Shown piece after piece: positions 1 through 7,160 of a stretch of DNA of 64,000 bases. Source of the DNA: Streptomyces gilvus. Lineage in GTDB: Bacteria; Actinomycetota; Actinomycetes; Streptomycetales; Streptomycetaceae. The stretch lies in contig NZ_JAKWBE010000010.1 in NCBI RefSeq assembly GCF_022513565.1, positions 210,133-274,132 of the forward strand. The letters are read 5' to 3'. The position numbers and the translations under genes were made by a program. Numbering within the stretch: the stretch's first letter is position 1; the number at the start of each line of letters is the position of its first letter. Below the pieces are notes generated by a model, which saw nothing but the letters and a program-made list of their open reading frames with translations, was not told the DNA's origin and ran no database searches.

Positions 1-2
1 TG

Positions 3-353
3 TGGCGGCTGCTGACCGGCGGCTACGCGGGCGCGCTGCCCGACGGACCGGGTCTGTCCGTGCGGGAGTTGGGGGCGGCGCCGGCCGGTTCCACGTTCCA
101 GGAGATGGACGTGGTGCGCTACCTGAAGAGCGTGCAGGACAGGGTGGCGAACGGGGTGCGGGCCGCGCTCGCCGAATCCGGTTACGAGACCGGGGAGTTC
201 GTCCAGAAGGTCGTCAACATCAGCAACGGGGACGTGAACATCGGCCGGATCGAGGGGTCCACCTTCGCGGTCGGCAGCGGCTCGTCCGCCGCCTCCTCCA
301 GTGTCTCGGGCGGTGCGGTGCCGCCGAAGGGAGCCGACAGCAGTGGCAAGTAA
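3..353 (+). CDS. C-terminal part of an uncharacterised protein with Gly/Ile/Ser repeat-like tail (5' end outside window)
   Basis: The frame is open from the first base of the window and stops at a TAA at 351-353, so only the last 116 residues or so are present. The first part (about residues 25-65 of the fragment) looks helical. The last 45 residues change character to a Ser/Gly-rich tail with two short strands: VVNISNGDVNIG and STFAVGSGSSAASSS. The same pattern recurs at the N-terminus of the next gene, whose start overlaps this stop by 11 bp, so the two are translationally coupled and probably act together. I do not recognise the missing N-terminal domain. See the finding on the shared motif. 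Confidence 0.75.
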   Translation, partial: WRLLTGGYAGALPDGPGLSVRELGAAPAGSTFQEMDVVRYLKSVQDRVANGVRAALAESGYETGEFVQKVVNISNGDVNIGRIEGSTFAVGSGSSAASSSVSGGAVPPKGADSSGK

Positions 354-711
354 CGAGCCGAGCGTCAACATCGGCGACATCTCGGGCAACAACACCTTCG
401 CCATCGGCAGCCAGTCGCATGCCGAGAGCCACCACGTGCACCACGGCACGGGTCCGCAGCGCGACGAGGCGACCGAACAACTTCTCGCCGCTGTGCGGGA
501 GTTGCGGGCCGACCTGGCCCAACGGGTGCGCGGCACCGAGCAGACGGCCGCGCTGGACGAGGCCCTCGCGGAGACGGAGACGGAGATCGCGACGACGGGC
601 CAGGCCGGCCCCACCCGCCGCGAACGCCTGAGGGAACTGCTCTCCGACTCCCAGGCCCTGGTCACCTTCCTGGCCTCCGCCGGCGCCCTGGCCGGCCTCC
701 TGGGGATGTGA
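343..711 (+). CDS. Small coupled protein: N-terminal IG/AIGS motif, coiled coil, hydrophobic C-terminus
   Basis: I chose the GTG at 343, which overlaps the previous stop and gives a 122-residue protein beginning MASNEPSVNIG; a longer version from 301 would add only a shadow of the upstream gene. Residues 6-30 carry SVNIGDISGNNTFAIGSQS, followed by a His-rich patch (HHVHH). Residues about 40-85 are charged and heptad-like, suggesting a coiled coil. The last 18 residues (ALVTFLASAGALAGLL) are hydrophobic and could enter a membrane. The protein family is not known to me. The N-terminal motif matches the C-terminal tail of the upstream protein, which suggests that the two gene products interact through this segment. 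Confidence 0.75.
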   Translation: MASNEPSVNIGDISGNNTFAIGSQSHAESHHVHHGTGPQRDEATEQLLAAVRELRADLAQRVRGTEQTAALDEALAETETEIATTGQAGPTRRERLRELLSDSQALVTFLASAGALAGLLGM

Positions 712-721
712 GACACAGCCG

Positions 722-1984
722 ATGAGCGGGGGCGGACAGTACTGGAACGAGGACACCCAGCGCTGGGAGGACAGCACGGGGAGTCATCCGACGGTGGAGC
801 CGACGTCCGCGCCCCCGGGGTGGCCGGGGGCGGGCGGACCGGGGGCCGACGTCAGTGGCTCTGATGCTGTGGCCGACGCTGACGGGGCGGGCGCCGGTGT
901 CTCGGAGGGCGGGGATGCGGGGGGTGTCGGCTCTCAACCGCCGGCCCCCCTTGTTCCGCCCCTGCCCGGTGGGTGGCCCGGTGCGGGAGGCGGGAGTGGG
1001 TGGCACGGGCCCGGAGCCGGGGGGACCGCGGTGGATTCGGGGGCCGGGACCGGTGCCTCGGGTTCGGCCGGGGGCGGTGGTGCGTGGGCGGCGTCGGCTG
1101 ATTCGGGCGTCGCGGGTTCTCCTGCTGATACCGGCGCCTCCGGTGCGGCAGGTGGCGGCCAGGCCGGAGGCCCCGCGCCCGAGTGGTCCAGTGGGGCCTC
1201 CTGGGGGACCGTGCCCGAGTGGAGTTCCGGGGTCTCGTGGACGCCCCCGGAGCAGCAGGACGCCGGCGGTGGGGGGCTCAGTCGGCGGCTCGTGTGGTCC
1301 GTGGTGGTCGGGGCCGCCGTCGTCGGGGTCGTCGTCAGTCTCGTGGTGACCCTGGTCGTGGGGAGGAGCGGCGGCGGACACAAGGAGCCCGTCGCCGCGG
1401 GGTCGTCCGTGACGGCGAGCGAGTCGCCCACCCCATCGCCGTCACCGCTCGTCGAGGACACCACGACGTCCTCCCCCTCGCCCTCCGCACCGCCCGCCGG
1501 ATACGAACTGCTCGACGACGGGGAGGGGTTCCGGATCGCCGTACCGGAGGGCTGGACCCGTACCACCGTGCCCTCGCAGTTCGGGATCGACGTGGTCAAC
1601 TACCGCAGCGCGGACAGCACGCACCGGCTGCAGATCTACCAGGTGCAGGAGGAGTCCCCGCAGGCCTCCTTCGACCTGTACCTGTCCGACCAGACCCCCA
1701 AGCCCGCCGGCTTCAAGAAGCTCGCCCTGCGGACCCTGGACGACGGCCGGTTCACCGGGGCCCGGCTGGAGTACCTCGCCGACACCATCAAGGGCGAGCC
1801 CGACGTCGGCACCTGGCACGTCTACGACGAACGCTTCGTCGGCCAGGACGGCAACATCTACGCCATCGCCGCCTACGGCCCCAAGTCCGACGGCAGCGAA
1901 GAGCAGCTCACCGAACTCACCACCGCGCTGGACTGGTTCTGCCCGCCGAACACCACCTGCGACCCCGACCCGGGCACCGACTGA
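722..1984 (+). CDS. Single-pass membrane protein with long disordered N-terminus and extracytoplasmic C-terminal domain
   Basis: The 420-residue product starts 11 bp after the preceding gene and probably belongs to the same transcript. It opens with an aromatic motif (QYWNEDTQRWED), then about 150 residues of Gly/Ala/Pro/Ser low complexity. One transmembrane helix follows at about residues 195-217 (WSVVVGAAVVGVVVSLVVTLVVG). After a Ser/Thr/Pro linker comes a folded C-terminal domain of about 160 residues beginning AGYELLDDGEGFRIAVPEGW. This layout is common in Streptomyces membrane proteins next to kinases or conflict genes, where the C-terminal domain lies outside. No catalytic motif is visible. 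Its stop lies 1 bp from the convergent stop of the next gene. Confidence 0.85.
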   Translation: MSGGGQYWNEDTQRWEDSTGSHPTVEPTSAPPGWPGAGGPGADVSGSDAVADADGAGAGVSEGGDAGGVGSQPPAPLVPPLPGGWPGAGGGSGWHGPGAGGTAVDSGAGTGASGSAGGGGAWAASADSGVAGSPADTGASGAAGGGQAGGPAPEWSSGASWGTVPEWSSGVSWTPPEQQDAGGGGLSRRLVWSVVVGAAVVGVVVSLVVTLVVGRSGGGHKEPVAAGSSVTASESPTPSPSPLVEDTTTSSPSPSAPPAGYELLDDGEGFRIAVPEGWTRTTVPSQFGIDVVNYRSADSTHRLQIYQVQEESPQASFDLYLSDQTPKPAGFKKLALRTLDDGRFTGARLEYLADTIKGEPDVGTWHVYDERFVGQDGNIYAIAAYGPKSDGSEEQLTELTTALDWFCPPNTTCDPDPGTD

Positions 1985-1985
1985 C

Positions 1986-2744
1986 TCAGGCGTTCTGCAA
2001 CCGCTGCTGCAGCTTGCCGATGTCCACCGACTGGTCCGGCGACGGCGTGGCGGACGGCACCGGCTTGTCGTAGTCCGAGAAGGCCAGCGTCGTGTCGGTG
2101 CGGCCGCCCTTCATGGTGGCCTCGACCAGCCGGTGCGGAGCGCCCGAAGTGACGTACAGGACCGACCGCTTCCCGCCCTCCGTGCCCTTCAGCGGAATCA
2201 CCTTCGTGCCGTCGACGGTCGTCTCGGCGCCCTTCGTCAGGGACTTGTCGCCCGTCGACGACCCGGTGTCGACCTGATGCTGGAAGGCGGCCAGATCGCA
2301 CGTGTCCGACAGCCCCTTGAGCATGGCGTCCTTCGTCGTGCCGTGGATGTAGCGGCCCTTGAAGAGCTCGGCGACCGCGTCGCCCTGCGCCCCGGGCACC
2401 TGCGTCTTCCAGAACGCGGTGTCCGGCTTCATCCACACCTGCTCCCCCCGCTTGACCAGGTCGACGCTGCCGCCGTGACCGCCCATGCGGAGGGTGCCGA
2501 CACAGTTGCCGTCCCGGTCGAGCGTCAGATCCATGAAACTCGGCTGGGTCTTGCTGTGAGCCACCCCCACCCCGCGGTCCGTGAGCTTCAGATGGACGGA
2601 CGTGGCGTCCAGGAGGTTCTTCTTCGCCTGCTCTGCCAACTGCCGGGCGGAGAGCCCACCGCCGTCGTCGGCCGCGGCGAGCGCGGCCGGGGCGAGGGCG
2701 AGCGCCACGCTCGCCGCCGTACACACCAGAGCCCTGCCGTGCAT
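1986..2744 (-). CDS. Secreted protein of unknown function, LppX/LprG-like in general build
   Basis: Start is the ATG at 2744, preceded by a good GGAGGTGAGG ribosome site; it gives 252 residues. The first 26 residues form a Sec signal peptide (ALVCTAASVALALAPAALAAA) that ends in an AxA-type cleavage site rather than a lipobox. The mature part begins with a helix (ARQLAEQAKKNLLDATSVHL) and continues as alternating strands such as MDLTLDRDGNCVGTLRMGG, the pattern seen in LppX_LprAFG-type lipid-binding folds. It has two cysteines (NCVG and DTCD) that could form a disulfide. The fold assignment is inference from pattern only. Confidence 0.75.
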   Translation of the reverse strand: MHGRALVCTAASVALALAPAALAAADDGGGLSARQLAEQAKKNLLDATSVHLKLTDRGVGVAHSKTQPSFMDLTLDRDGNCVGTLRMGGHGGSVDLVKRGEQVWMKPDTAFWKTQVPGAQGDAVAELFKGRYIHGTTKDAMLKGLSDTCDLAAFQHQVDTGSSTGDKSLTKGAETTVDGTKVIPLKGTEGGKRSVLYVTSGAPHRLVEATMKGGRTDTTLAFSDYDKPVPSATPSPDQSVDIGKLQQRLQNA

Positions 2745-2834
2745 GACCTCACCTCCGTGGTGCGCGTCACGGCTCAGCCTACGGTTTGCCCTATTTGCCC
2801 GCACGTTCAGTGACACAGCGCACTTTCGGCCATG

Positions 2835-2897
2835 GATTGCGCATGCAATCAGAGGCGGAGGGCAGGTGCTCACGGTCCCGGTGGGTGACACCGGTGT
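2835..2897. promoter_or_regulatory. Two palindromes upstream of the choline operon (candidate operators)
   Basis: The 194-bp space between the divergent secreted-protein gene and the betaine aldehyde dehydrogenase gene holds a 6-bp inverted repeat GATTGC-GCAT-GCAATC at 2835-2850 and a perfect 10-bp palindrome ACACCGGTGT at 2888-2897, 42 bp before the ATG. They are placed where a repressor of choline catabolism would bind. No BetI-like regulator is encoded in the window, so the binding protein is unknown. Confidence 0.35.
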
Positions 2898-2938
2898 GAC
2901 TCACGGGAGCTGAACAGGAACGGAAGGCAGTACCGAAC

Positions 2939-4468
2939 ATGGCGGACAGGGCGCAAGCACCGGAGCTCGACGCGCAGGCGACCATCCACGTGGCGGGAGA
3001 ATGGCGGGAAGCCGTCTCCGGCGCCACGCGAGAGATCCTCGACCCCGCGGACGGGCAGCCCTTCGCCCTGGTCGCGGAGGGTGACGAGAAGGACACCGAC
3101 CTGGCGGTCGCGGCCGCCCGGGAGGCCTTCGACCACGGCGACTGGCCCCGCACCCCCGCGGCCGAGCGCGCCGCGCTGCTGCGCCGCGTCGCCGATCTTC
3201 TCGTACGCGACCGCGAACGCCTCGGCCGGCTGGAGAGCCAGGACGCGGGCAAGACCGTGGAGGAGGGCCGGGTCGACATCGACTGTGTCGCCGACGCCTT
3301 CCGCTACTTCGCCGACCTGGTCGCCGGTGAGGCGCCGGGCCGGGTCGTCGACGCCGGCTCGCCCGACGTCCACAGCGTGGTCGTGCACGAACCGGTCGGC
3401 GTCTGCGCGCTGATCACTCCCTGGAACTACCCCCTCCTGCAGGCCAGTTGGAAGATCGCCCCGGCGCTCGCGGCCGGCAACACCTTCGTCGTCAAGCCCA
3501 GCGAGATCACCCCGCTCACCACGGTCGCCCTCATCGACCTGCTCACCGAGGCCGGGCTGCCCGCGGGTGTCGCCGGCGTCGTCACCGGACCCGGCCACTC
3601 GGTCGGCGCCCGGCTCGCCGAGCACCCCGACGTCGACCTGGTCTCCTTCACCGGCGGCCTGGTCAGCGGCACCAAGGTCGCGCAGGCGGCCGCCCCGACC
3701 GTGAAGAAGGTCGCGCTCGAACTCGGCGGCAAGAACCCCAACGTCGTCTTCGCCGACGCCTGCGCCTCCGAGGAGGGCTTCGACACCGCCGTCGATCAGG
3801 CCCTCAATGCCGCGTTCATCCACAGCGGTCAGGTCTGCTCGGCCGGGGCCCGCCTCATCGTCGAGGAGTCGCTGCGCGAGCGCTTCGTCGCCGAACTCGC
3901 CCGCCGGGCAAGCCGGATACGCCTCGGCCGCGGCACCGAGGACGGGGTCGAGTGCGGCCCCCTCGTCTCCGAGCAGCAGCGCGCCAAGGTCGAGGCGTAC
4001 GTCGCCTCGGCGCTCGCGGAGGGCGCGGTGCTGCGCTCGGGCGGCCGGCGGCCCGTACCGGCGCCGGAGCGTCCCGTGTCCGGCTACTTCTACGAGCCGA
4101 CCGTCCTCGACCAGTGCCACCGCGAGATGAAGGTCGTCCGCGAGGAGGTCTTCGGACCGGTGCTGACGGTGGAGACCTTCCGCACCGAGGACGAGGCCGT
4201 CGCCCTCGCCAACGACACCGAGTACGGCCTCGCCGGCGCCGTCTGGACCTCCGACGCGGGCCGCGCCCGCCGGGTCGCCGGCCGGCTGCGGCACGGCACC
4301 GTCTGGATCAACGACTTCCACCCCTATCTCCCGCAGGCGGAGTGGGGCGGCTTCGGCAAGAGCGGCGTCGGCCGCGAGCTGGGGCCGGCCGGCCTCGCCG
4401 AGTACCGCGAGACCAAGCACGTGTACCAGAACCTGGCGCCGAAGCCGGTGCGCTGGTTCACGGGCTGA
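2939..4468 (+). CDS. betB: Betaine-aldehyde dehydrogenase (aldehyde dehydrogenase family)
   Basis: This 509-residue NAD(P)-dependent aldehyde dehydrogenase would oxidise betaine aldehyde to glycine betaine, the second step from choline. All family signatures are present: the Rossmann/coenzyme segment TPWNYPLLQASWKIAPAL near residue 160, the general base Glu261 in LELGGKNP, and the catalytic Cys300 in HSGQVCSAGARL. Length is normal. It is the first gene of a choline/betaine operon followed by choline dehydrogenase and a quaternary-amine ABC importer, which fixes the substrate better than sequence alone could. Other aldehydes such as aminobutyraldehyde remain possible. Confidence 0.9.
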   Translation: MADRAQAPELDAQATIHVAGEWREAVSGATREILDPADGQPFALVAEGDEKDTDLAVAAAREAFDHGDWPRTPAAERAALLRRVADLLVRDRERLGRLESQDAGKTVEEGRVDIDCVADAFRYFADLVAGEAPGRVVDAGSPDVHSVVVHEPVGVCALITPWNYPLLQASWKIAPALAAGNTFVVKPSEITPLTTVALIDLLTEAGLPAGVAGVVTGPGHSVGARLAEHPDVDLVSFTGGLVSGTKVAQAAAPTVKKVALELGGKNPNVVFADACASEEGFDTAVDQALNAAFIHSGQVCSAGARLIVEESLRERFVAELARRASRIRLGRGTEDGVECGPLVSEQQRAKVEAYVASALAEGAVLRSGGRRPVPAPERPVSGYFYEPTVLDQCHREMKVVREEVFGPVLTVETFRTEDEAVALANDTEYGLAGAVWTSDAGRARRVAGRLRHGTVWINDFHPYLPQAEWGGFGKSGVGRELGPAGLAEYRETKHVYQNLAPKPVRWFTG

Positions 4469-4472
4469 GCAC

Positions 4473-4561
4473 CGACTCCCGTACCCACCCGCGACTTCCG
4501 TACGACACAGCGACCTCCGTACGCCCCCCACGCCCGTACGAAGCCCCCGACTCCCGTACGT
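4473..4561 (+). repeat. Five direct repeats of about 19 bp (GACTCCCGTACG core) between betB and the choline dehydrogenase gene
   Basis: The core GA(C)(T/C)TCCCGTAC occurs five times in the 119-bp gap; the GTAC of each copy lies at 4481, 4500, 4519, 4536 and 4556, so spacing is 19, 19, 17 and 20 bp. The rest of each unit varies. The even spacing close to two helical turns suggests a stacked binding array or a decayed tandem duplication. Confidence 0.7.
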
Positions 4562-4587
4562 TTCCCGCACCTTGGAGCGACCCCCTC

Positions 4588-6120
4588 ATGTCCGAGACCC
4601 CCCATCTCTACGACTACGTCGTCATCGGCGGCGGCACCGCAGGCTCCGTCATCGCCTCCCGCCTGACCGAGAACCCCGACGTCACCGTCGCCGTCATCGA
4701 GGGCGGCCCCAGCGACGTCGGCAGAGAGGACGTCCTGACGCTGCGCCGCTGGATGGGCCTGCTCGGCGGCGAACTCGACTACGACTACCCCACCACCGAG
4801 CAGCCACGCGGGAACTCCCACATCCGGCACAGCCGGGCCCGTGTGCTCGGCGGCTGTTCCTCCCACAACACGCTGATCGCCTTCAAGCCGCTGCCCTCCG
4901 ACTGGGACGAGTGGGAGGCGGCCGGCGCCAAGGGCTGGGGCGCGGTGCCGATGGAGGCGTACCTCGCGCGCCTGAAGAACAACATCGTCCCGGTCGACGA
5001 GAAGGACCGGAACCCCATCGCCCGCGACTTCGTCGACGCCGCCCAGAAGGCGCTCGACGTTCCCCGTGTCGAGGGCTTCAACAAGAAGCCGTTCGACGAC
5101 GGCGTCGGCTTCTTCGACCTGGCCTACCACCCCGAGACCAACAAGCGCTCCAGCGCGTCCGTCGCCTACCTCCACCCCGTGATGGACGAGCGGCCCAACC
5201 TGACGATCCTGCTGGAGACCTGGGCGTACCGGCTGGAGTTCGACGGCACGCGCGCGGAAGGCGTGCACGTCCGCACCAAGGACGGCGAGGAGATCCTCGT
5301 ACGCGCCCGCGACGAAGTCGTGCTGTGCGCCGGGGCCGTCGACTCCCCGCGCCTGCTCCTGCACTCCGGCATCGGTCCGCGCGCGGACCTGGAAGCCCTC
5401 GGCATCCCCGTCGTCCACGACCTGCCCGGCGTCGGCGAGAACCTGCTCGACCACCCGGAGTCGGTGATCGTCTGGGAGACGAACGGACCCATCCCGGACA
5501 ACTCCGCGATGGACAGCGACGCCGGCCTGTTCGTGCGCCGCGACCCCGGACACCCGGGCCCGGACCTGATGTTCCACTTCTACCAGATCCCCTTCACCGA
5601 CAACCCGGAACGGCTGGGCTACGAACGCCCCGCGTACGGCGTCTCGATGACCCCCAACATCCCCAAGCCGAGGAGCCGCGGCCGCCTCTGTCTGACGAGC
5701 GCGGACCCGTCGGTCAAACCGGCCCTGGACTTCCGGTACTTCACCGACGAGGACGACTACGACGCCCGCACCCTCGTCGACGGCATCCGCGTCGCCCGCG
5801 AGATCGCGAGCACCGAACCGCTGGCGAGCTGGCTCAAGCGCGAGGTGTGCCCGGGGCCGGAGGTGACCGGCGACGAGGAGCTGAGCGAGTACGCCCGTAA
5901 GGTCGCCCACACCGTCTACCACCCCGCCGGCACCTGCAAGATGGGCGCCGCCGACGACGAACTCGCGGTGGTCGACCCCGAGTTGCGGATCCGCGGCCTG
6001 GAGGGCATCCGGATCGCCGACGCCTCGGTCTTCCCGACGATGACCGCCGTGAACCCGATGATCGGAGTGCTCATGGTCGGTGAGAGGGCCGTCGACCTGA
6101 TCGGGGGCGGTGCCCGATGA
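4588..6120 (+). CDS. betA: Choline dehydrogenase-like GMC oxidoreductase
   Basis: The 510-residue protein belongs to the GMC flavoenzymes. Near the N-terminus it has the FAD-binding Rossmann motif (YDYVVIGGGTAGSVIASRL). It also has the GMC signature around ARVLGGCSSHN (residue 85) and the second signature GAVDSPRLLLHSGIG (residue 250). The active-site His lies in TVYHPAGTCKMG (about residue 450). It would oxidise choline to betaine aldehyde, feeding the upstream dehydrogenase. The ATG at 4588 follows a GGAG site. The stop overlaps the start of the ABC ATPase gene by 4 bp (ATGA). GMC enzymes have many alcohol substrates; choline is inferred from the operon. Confidence 0.87.
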   Translation: MSETPHLYDYVVIGGGTAGSVIASRLTENPDVTVAVIEGGPSDVGREDVLTLRRWMGLLGGELDYDYPTTEQPRGNSHIRHSRARVLGGCSSHNTLIAFKPLPSDWDEWEAAGAKGWGAVPMEAYLARLKNNIVPVDEKDRNPIARDFVDAAQKALDVPRVEGFNKKPFDDGVGFFDLAYHPETNKRSSASVAYLHPVMDERPNLTILLETWAYRLEFDGTRAEGVHVRTKDGEEILVRARDEVVLCAGAVDSPRLLLHSGIGPRADLEALGIPVVHDLPGVGENLLDHPESVIVWETNGPIPDNSAMDSDAGLFVRRDPGHPGPDLMFHFYQIPFTDNPERLGYERPAYGVSMTPNIPKPRSRGRLCLTSADPSVKPALDFRYFTDEDDYDARTLVDGIRVAREIASTEPLASWLKREVCPGPEVTGDEELSEYARKVAHTVYHPAGTCKMGAADDELAVVDPELRIRGLEGIRIADASVFPTMTAVNPMIGVLMVGERAVDLIGGGAR

Positions 6121-7160
6121 ACGCGCCGGTCTTCTCCGTCGACAACCTGTGGAAGGTGTTCGGCCCCAAGGCCGACAGCGTCCCCGGCGACGCCGAGCTG
6201 TCCACGCTGGCGCCCTCCGAACTCCGGGCCCGCACCGGCTGCACGGCCGCCGTCCGGAACGTCTCCTTCGACGTGCGCAAGGGCGAGGTCTTCGTGGTGA
6301 TGGGCCTGTCGGGCTCCGGCAAGTCCACGCTCGTCCGCTGCCTCACCCGCCTCATCGAGCCGACGGCCGGCACGATCGCCATCGACGGCGAGGACGTCCG
6401 CGCCATGGACCGGTCCCGGCTGCGCGAACTGCGCCGGCACCGGGCCGCGATGGTCTTCCAGCACTTCGGCCTCCTCCCGCACCGCACCGTCCTCGACAAC
6501 GTCGCCTACGGCCTGGAGATCCAGGGCGTCGGCAGGGCGGAGCGCCGGGCGCGCGCCCGGCAGGTCGTCGCCAAGGTCGGTCTGGAGGGCATGGAGCAGC
6601 GCCGCCCCGGCCAGCTCTCCGGCGGTCAGCGCCAACGAGTGGGCCTGGCACGGGCGTTGGCCGTGGACCCGGAGGTCCTGCTGTTCGACGAGCCCTTCAG
6701 CGCCCTCGACCCCCTCATCCGGCGTGACATGCAGGAGGAGGTCGTGCGACTGCACCGCGAGGAGGGCCGCACGATGGTCTTCATCACCCACGACCTGAGC
6801 GAGGCCCTCAAGCTCGGCGACCGCATCGCGCTGATGCGCGACGGCCGGGTGGTCCAGCTTGGCACCCCGGAGGAGATCGTGGGCAGCCCGGCGGACGACT
6901 ACGTCCGCGAGTTCGTCCGGGACGTGTCGCGGGAGCAGGTCATGACCGTCCGCACGGCCATGCGGCCCGGCGGCTGCGCGGGCCCGGAGCACCCGGGCGC
7001 GCTCGCGCCGGACGAACTCGTCGCCGACGCCATCAAGGTCGTCGCCACGAGCGGCAGGCCGGCCTGTGTGGTGGAGGACGGCCGCTGTCTGGGCGTCGTC
7101 GACCACGAGAGGCTCCTCGGCGTCGTCGCCGGGACCGAGCCGCAGAAGGAGGCCGCCTGA
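6117..7160 (+). CDS. Quaternary-amine (glycine betaine/choline) ABC transporter ATP-binding protein
   Basis: This 347-residue ATPase belongs to the ProV/OpuA group. Walker A is GLSGSGKST at residues 63-71, the Q-loop is MVFQHFGLLPH, the signature is LSGGQRQRVG, and Walker B is VLLFDEPFSALD with the switch His in FITHDLSEA. As in ProV, an N-terminal extension of about 40 residues precedes the nucleotide fold. The last 70 residues resemble a single, divergent CBS-type regulatory tail (ACVVEDGRCLGVVDHERLLGVV), which in the family senses ionic strength. It is coupled to the genes on both sides: ATGA overlap with betA, TGATG overlap with the permease. Confidence 0.9.
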   Translation: MNAPVFSVDNLWKVFGPKADSVPGDAELSTLAPSELRARTGCTAAVRNVSFDVRKGEVFVVMGLSGSGKSTLVRCLTRLIEPTAGTIAIDGEDVRAMDRSRLRELRRHRAAMVFQHFGLLPHRTVLDNVAYGLEIQGVGRAERRARARQVVAKVGLEGMEQRRPGQLSGGQRQRVGLARALAVDPEVLLFDEPFSALDPLIRRDMQEEVVRLHREEGRTMVFITHDLSEALKLGDRIALMRDGRVVQLGTPEEIVGSPADDYVREFVRDVSREQVMTVRTAMRPGGCAGPEHPGALAPDELVADAIKVVATSGRPACVVEDGRCLGVVDHERLLGVVAGTEPQKEAA

